From NCBI GenBank assembly GCA_041671045.1, contig JBAZCF010000001.1:620001-684000 (forward strand): 64,000 nucleotides of DNA. Reading direction: 5' to 3'. This document shows positions 34,649 to 45,655 of the stretch, in pieces. Below the pieces are notes generated by a model that worked only from the letters and a program-made list of their open reading frames with translations, ran no database searches and was not told where the DNA came from. The stretch comes from Parachlamydiales bacterium (GTDB lineage: Bacteria > Chlamydiota > Chlamydiia > Chlamydiales > JABDDJ01). The position numbers and the translations under genes were made by a program. How positions within the stretch are numbered: the first letter of the stretch is position 1; every line of letters starts with the position of its first letter.

Positions 34649-36277
34649 TTATCTGGATAACACTGCTGCAGCTCCACCGGACATTCTTTGCAATTCAGCC
34701 TCAATATGATGCGGTTCCAAGGTGGTGACGATAGTGTGCGTTCTGCCGTCTTTCTCTGTTTTCTGAATTTTGAGGTGGTTATGCGAATATGAAGCGACCT
34801 GAGTAAAGTGGGTGATGCAGACGACTTGCTGTTTATCACCGATGGCGCGTAATTTTTTGCCTACCAGTGAAGCTGTTTCCCCGCCGATGTTTGCATCGAT
34901 TTCATCAAAGAAAAGGGTGGGGTTGCCGCCTAAGCCGCTAAGTAGGTATTGTAATGCCAGGACAAGACGTGACATCTCGCCGCCGCTTGCGCATTGACGG
35001 AGAGGGATGATTTTTTCACCTATGTTTGGCTTAAGATAAATTTCAACGGAGTTCTCGCCCCACTGGGTACGAGTGCATTTTTCCACCTGGATTTCCACTT
35101 CGACGTGGGGCATATTAAGGGTGCGCAATTCTTTTGTTAGAGCTTGGCTGAGGGTAGCGGCCGTTTTTTTCCGTTGTGCGGATAGGGCTGCAGCCTTTTC
35201 TATCAGCTCTTTTTGCACTGTGTGGATTGTATTTTGCAGTTCCTCTTTGGCAGCATCGCTGTTTTCTAGTTTAGACAGCTTATCCTTAGCGTTGTTTAGG
35301 TATTCCAACATGGCAGAGACGTCATTGCCATACCGTTTTTTTAGCTGGCTTAGCTGAGTGAGGCGTTTCTCAAGTTTTTGGACGCGATGGGGGTTATTTT
35401 CTACTTTAGCGAGATAATGCGAGAAAGTATAAGCAGCTTCTTGCAGTTCGATTTCTGCATTTTGGATAAGTTGTGCTGTGTCTTGTAAGCTCTCATCGAG
35501 GGATAGTAGTTTTTCCAGGCATTTTCTCGTTTTTACAAGCTGGTTGAGTATGCTCTTAGGGTCATTTTGAAGGATGTGTAAAATTTCATCTGTATTCTGA
35601 GTAAGGTTTTCAGCGTTGATAAGGATTGAATACTCTGCAAAGGCATCCTCCTCTTCACCTTCTTTCAGATTTGCGTCAGAAAGTTCTTCTATTTCGCGCT
35701 GGAGCGTTTCAATGATGCGCAGTTTTTCTTTTTCAGAAGCAATGAGTTCTTCCAATTGTTTTTGCAGGAGTTTTTCATGATGCCACAGAGTAGAGAATGC
35801 TTTTGCATTTGCCTCAAGTTGGCCGAATTTGTCCAGAATTTGACGATGGCTATCGGGAAGTGTGAGTTCTCGGGTCGCATGTTGACCCACGATATGTAGT
35901 AGGTGCGCTGCAATGATTTGGAGTAGGTTCTTTTGCGCTAGCTGATTGTTGATAAGACAGCGTGATTTTCCGCTGGCGTTAAGTTCGCGGCGTAGGATTA
36001 GGTATTCATCAGTATCGTAAGAGATGCCGCTGTTTTTTAACACTTCCTTCAATTCTTCTGTGAACGTCACATCAAAGGCAGCTTCTACCCAGGCCTTTTC
36101 AGTTCCATGGCGTAGGATATTGCTTTCAAAACGTTCTCCGCAGAGAAGCTTAAGTGCTTGCAGGACAGCGCTTTTACCTGCCCCGGTCTCCCCTGTGATG
36201 ACATTTAACCCTTTCTGAAATTCTATGTGGGCGTTTTCAACTAAAATAATATTAAAGATGGACAAGTGTTTAAGCAT
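34649..36277 (-). CDS. recN: DNA repair protein RecN
   Basis: RecN is an SMC-like ATPase that helps hold and repair double-strand breaks. The 542-residue product starts MLKHLSIFNIILVENAHIEF and contains Walker A GETGAGKSAVLQALKLL (about 30-46), a long coiled coil in the middle third, the ABC signature LRQCASGGEMSRLVLALQYL, and Walker B PTLFFDEIDANIGGETA. The size is close to the usual 550. The gene for a small membrane protein ends six bases upstream of its start, so both may be co-transcribed. Confidence 0.95.
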   Translation of the reverse strand: MLKHLSIFNIILVENAHIEFQKGLNVITGETGAGKSAVLQALKLLCGERFESNILRHGTEKAWVEAAFDVTFTEELKEVLKNSGISYDTDEYLILRRELNASGKSRCLINNQLAQKNLLQIIAAHLLHIVGQHATRELTLPDSHRQILDKFGQLEANAKAFSTLWHHEKLLQKQLEELIASEKEKLRIIETLQREIEELSDANLKEGEEEDAFAEYSILINAENLTQNTDEILHILQNDPKSILNQLVKTRKCLEKLLSLDESLQDTAQLIQNAEIELQEAAYTFSHYLAKVENNPHRVQKLEKRLTQLSQLKKRYGNDVSAMLEYLNNAKDKLSKLENSDAAKEELQNTIHTVQKELIEKAAALSAQRKKTAATLSQALTKELRTLNMPHVEVEIQVEKCTRTQWGENSVEIYLKPNIGEKIIPLRQCASGGEMSRLVLALQYLLSGLGGNPTLFFDEIDANIGGETASLVGKKLRAIGDKQQVVCITHFTQVASYSHNHLKIQKTEKDGRTHTIVTTLEPHHIEAELQRMSGGAAAVLSR

Positions 36278-36283
36278 AAGAAA

Positions 36284-36721
36284 TTACTGATCAAAAGTAC
36301 TATTTAAAAGTTTTAAGAGAGAACCATCGCTGATGTCGCGCATATGGCCATTGGGATTCCAAAGTGGTGCGGAATAGATCAAATCGTTAGAGTCCACGGC
36401 TATGGGTGTAATTTCTATAGGTGTAGAGGCAAAGCGGTAGAGGATGATTTTGGTGAAGGGGATAGGCTTTGTAGTTTTATAGGCTTCCGAACCGATAGTT
36501 AAGGACTGATTGAGGTAAGTTAACAGCGTATTTTGCTGTTCGAAATTTAGTGTATAGGCCAATCCGTTATGGAGAACAGCCGTGCCTTTAACATCATTGG
36601 GAGAAATATATTTTTCAGGTTGGTAGCCTGTTCCTATGTTAGGGATAAGTTTGATTGCGAAAAGAACTAATATAGCGGCTATTGCTATTGCAGACAGGTT
36701 GAGGATTTGGCGGTTGTTCAT
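36284..36721 (-). CDS. Single-pass membrane protein of unknown function
   Basis: The 145-residue protein has one N-terminal hydrophobic segment (ILNLSAIAIAAILVLFAIKL, about 5-24) that can serve as an uncleaved anchor or signal, followed by a polar domain probably exposed in the periplasm. No family is recognised. It lies 6 bases before recN on the same strand and about 160 bases after the rnhC end. This links it to recN only by position. Confidence 0.65.
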   Translation of the reverse strand: MNNRQILNLSAIAIAAILVLFAIKLIPNIGTGYQPEKYISPNDVKGTAVLHNGLAYTLNFEQQNTLLTYLNQSLTIGSEAYKTTKPIPFTKIILYRFASTPIEITPIAVDSNDLIYSAPLWNPNGHMRDISDGSLLKLLNSTFDQ

Positions 36722-36881
36722 AATTTTTCCTTGTCGCTTGGCTCAGTTTGTTGAAATGCTAACGCTTAGAGAATATTAATACAAATACTGATTGCGCACG
36801 AATTGAGCGCATAAATCATCTGATTATATCTTTGTAAATACTCTCACATTATAAACTCGAGCAGTTCCCCTACGCGACAAA

Positions 36882-37778
36882 TTAAATACTTTCATGGGAT
36901 TTAAAATGCATCTTAGAAACAAAAGGTAAAGCTTCTTTTCCGTGCCGTTGAACAAATGTTTTAGCGGCTGTGATTGTTTGTGCTCCTGCCCCTTTAGGTA
37001 GGACAATACCAAACTCTTGAGATAGCGCATGCAAACCGGAGATAAAAGCGTAGCGGGCAAGGATGGATGCAGCAGCAACAACAACATCTTGCTCGGCGCG
37101 ATGCTGTTGTGTGAGGTTTACACTCAATAGTTTACGTTTTAATGCTGTTTCAACGACATGCTCGGCAGCAAACTGGTCCACCATAACATCCAAACAGTGA
37201 GTTTCCGTGACCAAGGCTTCAATAGCCGTTGCATGCGTCCAAGCTAGAAGATGGTTAAGGTTTCTGAACTGCGCATAAAGTTCGTTGTAACGTTTGGGCG
37301 TGACTTTAATGATATGGTGGGCACAAAGATTTTGAATTTGCGGCGCGAGTTTTGTGATAGAGATATCATTGAGTTTTTTAGAATCGCATACTCCCAGTTT
37401 CAAAAGCGCTTGTATCTGCTCTGCTGTAGCATATACGCCAGCAGTACAAAGGGGGCCGAAAAGGTCCCCTTTGCCTGATTCGTCAATCCCGATATGGGGC
37501 TGCATATTTACTTTCACTTCAGGATGCGTAAATGACAGCGTTTCAAGCACCTCGGGCTCAAGGTAGAATTCGATAAATTCCTTAATATTTTTGCCCTGGA
37601 TGACTAATTTTCCACTCGTATAAAGTGTGCAGGAGAGCCCCGTTTTCTTGGCGCTGAACACTGAGTAAGGCGGAGGGGGGGAGGCAAGGGAAAAACCCTT
37701 TTGGATAAGATCCTCCCTGAGTTTCTCGCCCTGACTGCTGCTGATCTGCGCAACAAAAATATTAGGTTTTTCTGCCAT
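36882..37778 (-). CDS. rnhC: Ribonuclease HIII
   Basis: RNase HIII cleaves the RNA strand of RNA-DNA hybrids and takes the place of RNase HI in chlamydiae and some Gram-positive bacteria. The 298-residue protein has the N-terminal TBP-like substrate-binding domain (about 1-90) typical of HIII, then GID99E100SGKGDLFGPL with the DEG-type metal ligands, and the later VMVDQFA and ASILARY regions carrying the remaining active-site acid. It sits 11 bases downstream of the TorF-type porin gene. Confidence 0.93.
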   Translation of the reverse strand: MAEKPNIFVAQISSSQGEKLREDLIQKGFSLASPPPPYSVFSAKKTGLSCTLYTSGKLVIQGKNIKEFIEFYLEPEVLETLSFTHPEVKVNMQPHIGIDESGKGDLFGPLCTAGVYATAEQIQALLKLGVCDSKKLNDISITKLAPQIQNLCAHHIIKVTPKRYNELYAQFRNLNHLLAWTHATAIEALVTETHCLDVMVDQFAAEHVVETALKRKLLSVNLTQQHRAEQDVVVAAASILARYAFISGLHALSQEFGIVLPKGAGAQTITAAKTFVQRHGKEALPFVSKMHFKSHESI

Positions 37779-37789
37779 GTTTAGAGTGC

Positions 37790-38698
37790 CTATAGTGTGC
37801 GCGTAATCCCGAAGACAAACCCTTGAGCTGTTAAGCTGCGGACTTTCTCATTGAATTCGTTGTCAGGAACATTGTAATAGTTATGGTTGGCATTAGTGCC
37901 GACATAATAGCAGAAAAGAGTGAACCAGTCGAATTCTTTAGAAATTGTAGCGCGCCAGTCCACATAGTTCATATGATGGTAGTTGCGGATAGTTTGACGG
38001 CCGATATGCAGTTGAGTAGACCATGTAGGACAGATTTCAAAGTTGCAGTTAGCTTCAATATAATTGGATCCTTTCGAGTTGCCATTTGGAGCATCAGCAT
38101 CGCCATCGTGCCAGTTGAAGGGTGTGTAGCGATCGCAGAAGCCGAAATAGTTGGTTAAAGTCTGCCAATAGCGAACGTTGATCCATTCGTAGCCAAGTTC
38201 AACATAGAATTCAGCAGTGTTAAAACGCACAGGATGTGCGAGAGCACTTTCGCCGCCGGGATAGTAGTAGAGAATAGCGCCTACATTATAGGTTAAGTTG
38301 GGGATGGATTTAGGAAACAGTTCCCCTTTGAAGCCTGAGTAGAAATCCAATTCAAGCGATGTATTGTTATAGTAGTTTGTTGTGCCGTCGACATTGGATC
38401 CGAAAGTACCTAAATAGAAGCCGCATGAGTGGCTGTAGTCAAGAGTTCCTTGGACAGCAGGCTGGCGCATTGTTTGAGAGATGCCGCGGAAACGATAGTC
38501 TGTGACAAAGGACACGGAGCCCTTGAAGGAGTGTGGAGACTTCTCTTCAGTTTCTAAGGATGGATCCTTAACTTCTTCTGCAGGTTCAATGGCTGCGGTC
38601 GATTCTGAACGGTCTTCATAGTAGAAGTCATTATCAAAATAATCGTCTGAGTGCAGTATGGAGCAACTAAGTAGCAATGCAATTAAAATTTTATTCAT
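37790..38698 (-). CDS. TorF-type (Gcw_chp) putative porin
   Basis: The 302-residue protein has a signal peptide (MNKILIALLLSCSILHS), an acidic linker (about 20-53) and then a beta-barrel domain matching the TIGR02001/Gcw_chp family: GSVSFVTDYRFRGISQT, PAVQGTLDYSHSCGFYLGTF, and repeated Trp/Tyr strands such as FYVELGYEWINVRYWQT. Family members are outer-membrane proteins of unknown cargo. It lies 10 bases downstream of kdpD and may be transcribed with the kdp operon, which would place an outer-membrane channel under the same control as the potassium pump. Confidence 0.85.
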   Translation of the reverse strand: MNKILIALLLSCSILHSDDYFDNDFYYEDRSESTAAIEPAEEVKDPSLETEEKSPHSFKGSVSFVTDYRFRGISQTMRQPAVQGTLDYSHSCGFYLGTFGSNVDGTTNYYNNTSLELDFYSGFKGELFPKSIPNLTYNVGAILYYYPGGESALAHPVRFNTAEFYVELGYEWINVRYWQTLTNYFGFCDRYTPFNWHDGDADAPNGNSKGSNYIEANCNFEICPTWSTQLHIGRQTIRNYHHMNYVDWRATISKEFDWFTLFCYYVGTNANHNYYNVPDNEFNEKVRSLTAQGFVFGITRTL

Positions 38699-38708
38699 AA
38701 ATAAACCG

Positions 38709-41333
38709 TTAAATTGGAAAAATCATAGCAAACACAGTACCATGTCCATTATTATCTGTAATTCTAATCTTTCCGTTGTGAATATCTACGATAGACTTTA
38801 CTACTGTAAGACCTAATCCAATGGTTTCTTGCAGGTCGGAGGAAGAATAAAATTTATTGAAGAGCTGAGGGAGGATTTGCTTTGGAATGCCGGGTCCTTG
38901 GTCAATGACAGCAAGACTGAATTCAATTTCATTCGCTTCAGCTTTAATAGTGACAGGCGTATTTACAGGGGAATAAGTAATAGCATTAATGAGAAGGTTG
39001 TTGAGAGCAAGCTTCACCAGGTCATAATCGAAATTAAAATAGAGCGATTTATCAGGGACAATAACATCTATAGGACGTTTTTCTTCCCTCAAATTAAGTT
39101 CTTGAATGGAGTCTTCAATGAGTTGTTTAATAGAATGGCTGCTTTTTTCAAAGTGCATGAATCCCGATTGAAACTGGGTCATGATAAAGTTATTGTCTAC
39201 AATAACTTTTAGGTTTTGACTTGCAGTGTCTACGGTATCTGAAAGGACTTTCTCCTCTTTATTATCCGCAATTTTCTTGAGAGATTTACTTGCGCTTATG
39301 ATTTTCTCAAGGGGCGCATAGACTCCCCTTGTCAGAGATTTAAAGATAGCTCCGTGGAGTTTTTCGACTTGGCGCGAGTAGTCCTGATTACGTATTTTTT
39401 CCTCAAACAAGTACCTTTCTAAATAGACGCCGAGTTGGTCGGTCACTGTTTGTAGAAAGTTCATTTCGTCAGTAGATAGGGGGCTTGATTTACTTGGATA
39501 ATAGAGTAGTACGCCCATAGCTTCTTTGGAAAATTTGATGGGGAAATATAGAGCTTCAGCAGAAGGTAGCGTGTCCGTTGACCATCCGGCAGTTTTTCCA
39601 TTGCGAAAAGCCCACAGGGCAGCGGAATGTTCTTTCTCCTGATTAAAAATTTCTAACCTGCTTTTTAATAGCAGCTGATCTTCAATGTTTTTAGGGAGAA
39701 TATCAAACTCACCCGGAAAAAGTGTCTTAAGTTTTAGGGAGACGTTTAAACAAAGTTGTTGCAAGTCTGTCGATTTTGCGATGACTTTCATGATCTCATA
39801 GAGATTCTCCGTTTTCTGTTCACGTTGGAATAAATAACGGTCTTTCTCCTTCAAACGAGCTGTAAGCATTCCCATGATGGTAGCAGCGATAAAATAGGTA
39901 ATGATAAGGGCGAAATCTTCAGGATTTGTAATTGCAGGTTGGAAGAAGGGCGGAATAAGGAGAAAGTCCCAGCTTAACGCGCTGAGTATTGCGGCGAATA
40001 GGATAGGTCCGCGTCCAACGAATAAACTTAAGACGAATATTCCCGTCAGATAGATATATCCAACCGACTTATAGCCAATATAAGGTTCTAAGAGAAATCC
40101 TAAGAGCGATAAGATAATAACTGTAATAAATACAATAATATAAGGCTTTTTAGGTATTGGGTACTTCACCTTATTAATAGCCTCAGGTTCATATTCACTT
40201 TCATCTACCCGTAGGACATGAATATCCATGTTCTTATTTGCTTGCTCTAACTTACCAAGCAAGGTTCTCCCGAAGAAGGAGGAGAACGAAAAGCTCTTTT
40301 TCGGCCGTCCAATGACTATGCGGGTAATATTTTTTTGCTGTGCAATTCTTTGCAACGCATCTGAGATTTCAATGTCATGCGTTGTAATAACTTCTGCACC
40401 CAGTTCTTGTGCAAGCTGCAAATATTTATTCAAGCGAGCTTGATCTTTAGAATCTAGTTGGCGTCCATCGTCGACATAGACGGCAATCCACGGTGCATCA
40501 AGATTGAAAGCGATACGTCGCGTCGACCGGATCAATTGTTGCGAGGAGGGGGCGGGGCTGACAGCTACCATTAAGCGTTCACGAGTATTCCACTCCTTGC
40601 CGGGAGCAAGGACTTCATGCAAGTCGTGGTCAACTTTCTCTGCGGTAAAACGCAAAGCAATCTCACGTAAAGCTGTAAGGTTATCGACTTTGAAGAAATT
40701 TTCAGCTGCAAGTCTAGATTGATCGCCAAGATAAACTTTGCCTTCTTTCATTCTATTCAGCAATTCGGGGGGAGGTAAATCAATGAGCTCTAAAGATGTA
40801 GCTCTTTCAATGACCAAATCGGGGACTGTCTCCCGAATTTTTATTCCTGTAATGTTTTCTACTAGATCTTTGCGGCTTTCAAGGTGCTGAACATTCACGG
40901 TCGTATAGACGTCGATGCCTGCATCTAAGATCTCTAGGACATCTTGCCAACGTTTTGCATGTTTTGATCCAGGGACATTTGTATGGGCAAGCTCATCGAT
41001 GAGAACCAATTGGGGGCGCAGTGTAAGGATTCGGTCTATATCTAACTCTTCAAAGACAGTGTCTTTATATTTTACCCACTTTTCTGGGAGGACCGGAATA
41101 CCTTCTAAAACTTTTTCTGTTTCTTTTCTTCCGTGCGTATTGATAACACCTGCTAGGACAACTACCCCTTCTTTAATACGAGCTTGGGCTGCTTCAAGCA
41201 TGGAATAGGTTTTTCCAACGCCTGCCGACATACCGAAAAATATTTTCAGTTTTCCTAACTCGCGTTTGGAGGCGGCCCTTTGCTTGGGTCCTGTTTCACT
41301 ATCGGCAGAAGGCGTGGCATCTGGTGTACTCAC
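38709..41333 (-). CDS. kdpD: KdpD-type sensor protein lacking the phospho-acceptor histidine
   Basis: The 874-residue protein shows the KdpD order: cytoplasmic N-terminal domain with P-loop FGMSAGVGKTYSML (about 33-46), LIDELAHTNVPGS, a USP-like domain, four membrane segments (about 395-500), a GAF-like part and a C-terminal kinase region with N box ALNNLLINAI, G1 DQGPGIP and G2 GLGLTVV. In KdpD the dimerisation helix should read SLSHDLRTPL; here it reads SLTR669GVYAPL, so the histidine that accepts phosphate is Arg. No kdpE lies next to it. The protein may therefore be a sensor or binding partner without phosphotransfer. It overlaps kdpC by four bases. Confidence 0.9.
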   Translation of the reverse strand: MSTPDATPSADSETGPKQRAASKRELGKLKIFFGMSAGVGKTYSMLEAAQARIKEGVVVLAGVINTHGRKETEKVLEGIPVLPEKWVKYKDTVFEELDIDRILTLRPQLVLIDELAHTNVPGSKHAKRWQDVLEILDAGIDVYTTVNVQHLESRKDLVENITGIKIRETVPDLVIERATSLELIDLPPPELLNRMKEGKVYLGDQSRLAAENFFKVDNLTALREIALRFTAEKVDHDLHEVLAPGKEWNTRERLMVAVSPAPSSQQLIRSTRRIAFNLDAPWIAVYVDDGRQLDSKDQARLNKYLQLAQELGAEVITTHDIEISDALQRIAQQKNITRIVIGRPKKSFSFSSFFGRTLLGKLEQANKNMDIHVLRVDESEYEPEAINKVKYPIPKKPYIIVFITVIILSLLGFLLEPYIGYKSVGYIYLTGIFVLSLFVGRGPILFAAILSALSWDFLLIPPFFQPAITNPEDFALIITYFIAATIMGMLTARLKEKDRYLFQREQKTENLYEIMKVIAKSTDLQQLCLNVSLKLKTLFPGEFDILPKNIEDQLLLKSRLEIFNQEKEHSAALWAFRNGKTAGWSTDTLPSAEALYFPIKFSKEAMGVLLYYPSKSSPLSTDEMNFLQTVTDQLGVYLERYLFEEKIRNQDYSRQVEKLHGAIFKSLTRGVYAPLEKIISASKSLKKIADNKEEKVLSDTVDTASQNLKVIVDNNFIMTQFQSGFMHFEKSSHSIKQLIEDSIQELNLREEKRPIDVIVPDKSLYFNFDYDLVKLALNNLLINAITYSPVNTPVTIKAEANEIEFSLAVIDQGPGIPKQILPQLFNKFYSSSDLQETIGLGLTVVKSIVDIHNGKIRITDNNGHGTVFAMIFPI

Positions 41334-41878
41334 GGATTTTTCACTGAGTAATGTTCGTCCAAGGCCTGATTCAACAGCAGCACGTTGACCTTTTCTCCGT
41401 CTTGGCTGTTGTTATCTACAAGAGATTTTATGGTATTTGGATCGCTTTCTCCACGTGCTTTCGAAATACGCTCTATTTGAAAATATGCTCCTTTCACAGT
41501 GATATGGGGATCTAAGCCGCTACCCGATGAGTATACAAGTTCTGCTGGAATATTTTCAGGGGTGGATTCCCATTTCTTAATATTACTAGCAACAGTTTCT
41601 TGTAATTTTTTGCTTGTTGGTCCTAAATTACTGCCGCCTGAGGGCTTCAAAGGGTCATAATTGATTGCGGAAGGCCTCGGCCAGAAATATTGCGGGGATT
41701 TGAAGTTCTGCCCAACTAGCGCAGAACCTCTGGGCTTGCCATCAATAGAGACTATGCTGCCGGTAGATTGGTAGGGGATCATAAGTTTAGCAATGCCTGT
41801 AATCAGCAAAGGATATCCCAATCCTGTTACCAGGGTCATCAACAAGAAAAAACGTAAACCGGTGTGTAGATGTTTCAT
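41330..41878 (-). CDS. kdpC: Potassium-transporting ATPase subunit C
   Basis: KdpC is the small single-span subunit of the KdpFABC high-affinity K+ pump, thought to increase substrate affinity. The 182-residue protein has one N-terminal membrane helix (RFFLLMTLVTGLGYPLLITG) and the periplasmic motifs GSALVGQNFKSPQYFWPRPS and SGSGLDPHIT that identify the family. It starts 2 bases after the kdpB stop and its stop overlaps the kdpD start. Confidence 0.95.
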   Translation of the reverse strand: MKHLHTGLRFFLLMTLVTGLGYPLLITGIAKLMIPYQSTGSIVSIDGKPRGSALVGQNFKSPQYFWPRPSAINYDPLKPSGGSNLGPTSKKLQETVASNIKKWESTPENIPAELVYSSGSGLDPHITVKGAYFQIERISKARGESDPNTIKSLVDNNSQDGEKVNVLLLNQALDEHYSVKNP

Positions 41879-41880
41879 TA

Positions 41881-43956
41881 TTATACCAGTCCTATACCTG
41901 AAATGCAGAGATCGATAATTTTTATGCCGATAAATGGCGCTACTAATCCCCCTAGCCCATAGACTAGAAGATTATGACGTAGAAGTTCCGCCGCTGTCTG
42001 AGGGCGATAAGGCACTCCTTTCAATGCTAAGGGGATCAAAGCAATAATAATCAGAGCATTGAATATCACGGCGCTAAGAATAGCGCTTTCAGGTGAATAA
42101 AGACGCATCAAATTAAGATGCTGAAGCGGGCCTTCTTGACCTGATGCGGCATAGAGCGTCCCAAATAATGCCGGGATGATAGCGAAGTATTTTGCTACAT
42201 CATTTGAGATGCTGAAGGTCGTCAAAGCTCCTCGGGTCATTAGCAGCTGTTTGCCGATCTCCACGATGTCTATGAGTTTTGTGGGGTTACTATCTAAGTC
42301 CACCATATTGCCTGCTTCGCGTGAAGCTTGGGTTCCTGTATTCATCGCTAGGCCGACATCTGCTTGTGCTAGAGCTGGCGCGTCATTGGTGCCGTCTCCT
42401 GTCATAGCGATGAGGTGGCCGGATTTCTGTTCTTCCTGTATGTGGGCCAGCTTCATTTCAGGGGTAGCCTGAGCAATAAAATCGTCCACGCCTGCTTCCG
42501 CTGCGATGGCTCCTGCGGTGAGGGGGTTGTCACCTGTGATCATCACAGTCCTAATTCCCATCTTGCGCATTTCAGCAAACCGTTCCTTAATACCGCCCTT
42601 GATAATATCCTTAAGTTGCACTACTCCTAGGACTTTATCACCGTCGCAGACAAGCAATGGGGTACCGCCGCTATTTGCGATCTTGGAGATATGTGTTTCA
42701 AGCTCCTGGTCGATACTGCTGCCCATATGTTCGATATAATTTTTCACGGCATCGACTGCCCCTTTGCGTATTGAACGCACTGTCGTATGCTGATCTTTAT
42801 CTGTTAAGTCGATTCCACTCATGCGTGTCTGGGCTGTAAATGGAACAAAGCGCGAGTTATGCGCATCGAAGGACTCTCCGCGCAGATCAAATTTGTTTTT
42901 TGCAAGAACGACGATTGAGCGTCCTTCAGGTGTTTCATCAGATAGGGATGCAAGCAATGCTGCTTCTGCTAATTGCTTCTCAGACACCCCTTTCGCAGGA
43001 TAGAACTCTGTTGCCATACGGTTACCTAGGGTAATCGTTCCCGTCTTATCCAAGATAAGCAGGTCGATATCTCCTGCAGCTTCGACCGCTTTACCACTTT
43101 TTGCGATGACATTACTTTGGATCAACCTGTCCATCCCCGCAATACCGATGGCAGAGAGTAAGGCGCTTATGGTGGTGGGGATGAGACAGACAAGCAGGGC
43201 AATGAGGACTTGTATGGTCACAATACCTGAAATATCCTGGCCGGAAGCCTGAGCGCTATAGTCAGCGAAGTTCTTAATCGAGACTACATTGAGGACAAAA
43301 ATTAGTGTCAATGCGGATAAGACAATATTTAAAGCTATCTCATTCGGTGTTTTCTGGCGCTGCGCTCCCTCAATGAGATGGATCATCTTATCTAAAAAAC
43401 TATGTCCTTTTTCTGAAGTCACTTCAATAAGAATCTTATCACTGACAATACGTGTGCCGGCAGTGACTGCACTCCTGTCACCCCCGCTTTCACGTATGAC
43501 CGGTGCCGATTCGCCGGTGATTGCAGATTCATCGACTGTAGCAATACCTTCGATCACTTCTCCATCTGCAGGAATAGTATCTCCCACTGCGCAGGCAATG
43601 ATATCCCCTTTTTTAAGTTGTGCAGCAGGCACAGAAATTTCTTTGCCATCTACAATTTTTATTGCAGGCGTCTCGGTTTGTGTTTTCTTTAAGCTTGCGG
43701 CCTGCGCCTTACCACGCCCTTCAGCTATTGCGCTGGCGAAGTTAGCAAAGAAAACTGTAAACCAAAGCCACAAGGTGAGCTGTAAGTTAAAGCTGGAATA
43801 TGTGTGTAATAATGAGAAGAGGGTTGTCAGAATAGCCCCGAGAAAAGTGACAAACATCACCGGATTTTTTATTTGATGCCAAGGAGAAAGTTTTAAGAAA
43901 GCATCTTTGATAGAGCTAATCACAATGTCTGAAGTAAGTATGCCTGATCTTTTCAT
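41881..43956 (-). CDS. kdpB: Potassium-transporting ATPase subunit B
   Basis: KdpB is the P-type ATPase subunit that powers K+ uptake. The 691-residue protein contains the phosphorylation motif [14 protein letters not shown], the actuator motif [12 protein letters not shown], the nucleotide-binding KGAVDAV region, and the hinge [20 protein letters not shown]. All catalytic positions look intact. It is located between kdpA (1 base away) and kdpC in the usual order. Confidence 0.97.
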   Translation of the reverse strand: MKRSGILTSDIVISSIKDAFLKLSPWHQIKNPVMFVTFLGAILTTLFSLLHTYSSFNLQLTLWLWFTVFFANFASAIAEGRGKAQAASLKKTQTETPAIKIVDGKEISVPAAQLKKGDIIACAVGDTIPADGEVIEGIATVDESAITGESAPVIRESGGDRSAVTAGTRIVSDKILIEVTSEKGHSFLDKMIHLIEGAQRQKTPNEIALNIVLSALTLIFVLNVVSIKNFADYSAQASGQDISGIVTIQVLIALLVCLIPTTISALLSAIGIAGMDRLIQSNVIAKSGKAVEAAGDIDLLILDKTGTITLGNRMATEFYPAKGVSEKQLAEAALLASLSDETPEGRSIVVLAKNKFDLRGESFDAHNSRFVPFTAQTRMSGIDLTDKDQHTTVRSIRKGAVDAVKNYIEHMGSSIDQELETHISKIANSGGTPLLVCDGDKVLGVVQLKDIIKGGIKERFAEMRKMGIRTVMITGDNPLTAGAIAAEAGVDDFIAQATPEMKLAHIQEEQKSGHLIAMTGDGTNDAPALAQADVGLAMNTGTQASREAGNMVDLDSNPTKLIDIVEIGKQLLMTRGALTTFSISNDVAKYFAIIPALFGTLYAASGQEGPLQHLNLMRLYSPESAILSAVIFNALIIIALIPLALKGVPYRPQTAAELLRHNLLVYGLGGLVAPFIGIKIIDLCISGIGLV

Positions 43957-43957
43957 T

Positions 43958-45646
43958 TTAAAAAGTCCTTCCTTGCTGCATTAAAAACTGTTCTGCAATC
44001 GGCCCCAAAGATAATGCTGGGAATGCGGATAAAGCAGCGATAATAAGTATCACGCTGAAAAGCAGAATGCCAAATAACGGTGTTTGTGTAGAAAATGTGC
44101 CTATTGTCGGATTAGAATATTTCTTTTCGGCGAGGCTGCCTGCAATTGCAATTGAAGGAATCAGGATAGCCAAACGGGCAAGCAGCATGACAATTCCTAA
44201 AAGGATATTGTAGTAAGGTACGTTGGCGTTAAGCCCGGCAAAGGCGCTGCCATTATTTCCTGCTGCAGAGGAAAATGCGAAAAGTATCTCACTTAAGCCA
44301 TGTGGCCCCCCATTTCCTAGACTTTCTAGTGCAGTAGGAAGAACCGCACTTAAGCCGGCCCCCAGTAATATCAATGCTGTGGGAGCAAGTATGGAAAGCA
44401 TGACCCATTGAATTTCCCTCTTCTCGATTTTTTTCCCCATATACTCAGGCGTCCTGCCTACCATCAATCCGGCTAGGAATACTGTCAGAAGAATGAACAT
44501 GAACATACTGCATAAACCCACACCCACACCGCCAAAAATGACTTCACCCAGAATGATATTGAACAATGCAATTCCACCCGCAAGAGGGGAAAGGCTAGAT
44601 AGCATACTATTGACAGAACCATTGGATGTCGCAGTAGTAGAAACAGCCCATAAGACACTATTCATAGGACCAAATCGTACTTCCTGTCCCTCAAGAACAG
44701 GCTGAACTCCCAAGACTGGATTGATTTGTGATTCGGAGGTTAATGCTACCGTCAGACCTAAAACCCACAACGCGAACATTACAGAGAAAATAACGACGCA
44801 TTCTTTAATGTTCTTCGCCATAAATCCATAGAGGAATACAGAAGCTCCCGGGATAAGTAGAATTGCAAAGGTTTCCCAAAAGTTGGAGAGGGGAGTAGGA
44901 TTCTCAAAGGGGTGGGTGCTGTTAGCATTAAAAAATCCCCCGCCATTTGTGCCAAGTTGTTTAATGGCAACCTGTGAGGCTACAGGTCCCATCGGCAAAA
45001 TTTGCGCTTCATTCTCTAATGTCGTCACAGGCACATAAGGACTAATGTTTTGTATGACGCCTTCCCCAACCAAAAAAAGTGAAAAGATCACGCATAATGG
45101 AAGGAATAAATAGACGATAGTGCGTGTCATATCATTCCAAAAATTCCCTATAGTAAAAGTGGAACGTCTGATAATACCCCGGATGAAGGCTACTAGAACA
45201 GCTAAACCCGTGGCAGCACTGACAAAGTTTTGTACTGTAAGCGCCATCATTTGGGTGAAGTAGCTAAGCGTAACTTCGCCTCCATAAGCCTGCCAGTTAG
45301 TATTGGTCACAAAACTTGCTGCCGTATTAAACGCCAGCCAAAATTCTACACCTCCTAAACCTTGTGGGTTTAGTGGTAAATATCCCTGTGCCAACTGTAG
45401 TGTCAGAACGAAAAGAAATCCTAACAGATTAAAGACAAGCAATGCCTTGGCATATTCCTTCCATGACATTTCTAAATCAGGTTGAATATTGCAGAATCTA
45501 TAAATGAGTTTTTCAAAACTCCCAAGGAAAAAGGTGTTTCTTGAGGGGGAGGCTTTATAGATGCCTGCCAAATAACGTCCTAATAAGGGCGAAAAGAGAA
45601 GAAACAAAACAATAAATAATCCAAGTTCAAGCCAAGAATTCGTCAT
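43958..45646 (-). CDS. kdpA: Potassium-transporting ATPase subunit A
   Basis: KdpA is the channel-like subunit of the Kdp pump in the inner membrane. The 562-residue protein has about ten membrane segments and the four selectivity-filter-type loops of the family, among them [42 protein letters not shown] and [10 protein letters not shown]. It lies 9 bases downstream of the tiny kdpF gene. Confidence 0.97.
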   Translation of the reverse strand: MTNSWLELGLFIVLFLLFSPLLGRYLAGIYKASPSRNTFFLGSFEKLIYRFCNIQPDLEMSWKEYAKALLVFNLLGFLFVLTLQLAQGYLPLNPQGLGGVEFWLAFNTAASFVTNTNWQAYGGEVTLSYFTQMMALTVQNFVSAATGLAVLVAFIRGIIRRSTFTIGNFWNDMTRTIVYLFLPLCVIFSLFLVGEGVIQNISPYVPVTTLENEAQILPMGPVASQVAIKQLGTNGGGFFNANSTHPFENPTPLSNFWETFAILLIPGASVFLYGFMAKNIKECVVIFSVMFALWVLGLTVALTSESQINPVLGVQPVLEGQEVRFGPMNSVLWAVSTTATSNGSVNSMLSSLSPLAGGIALFNIILGEVIFGGVGVGLCSMFMFILLTVFLAGLMVGRTPEYMGKKIEKREIQWVMLSILAPTALILLGAGLSAVLPTALESLGNGGPHGLSEILFAFSSAAGNNGSAFAGLNANVPYYNILLGIVMLLARLAILIPSIAIAGSLAEKKYSNPTIGTFSTQTPLFGILLFSVILIIAALSAFPALSLGPIAEQFLMQQGRTF

Positions 45647-45655
45647 CGCAATACC

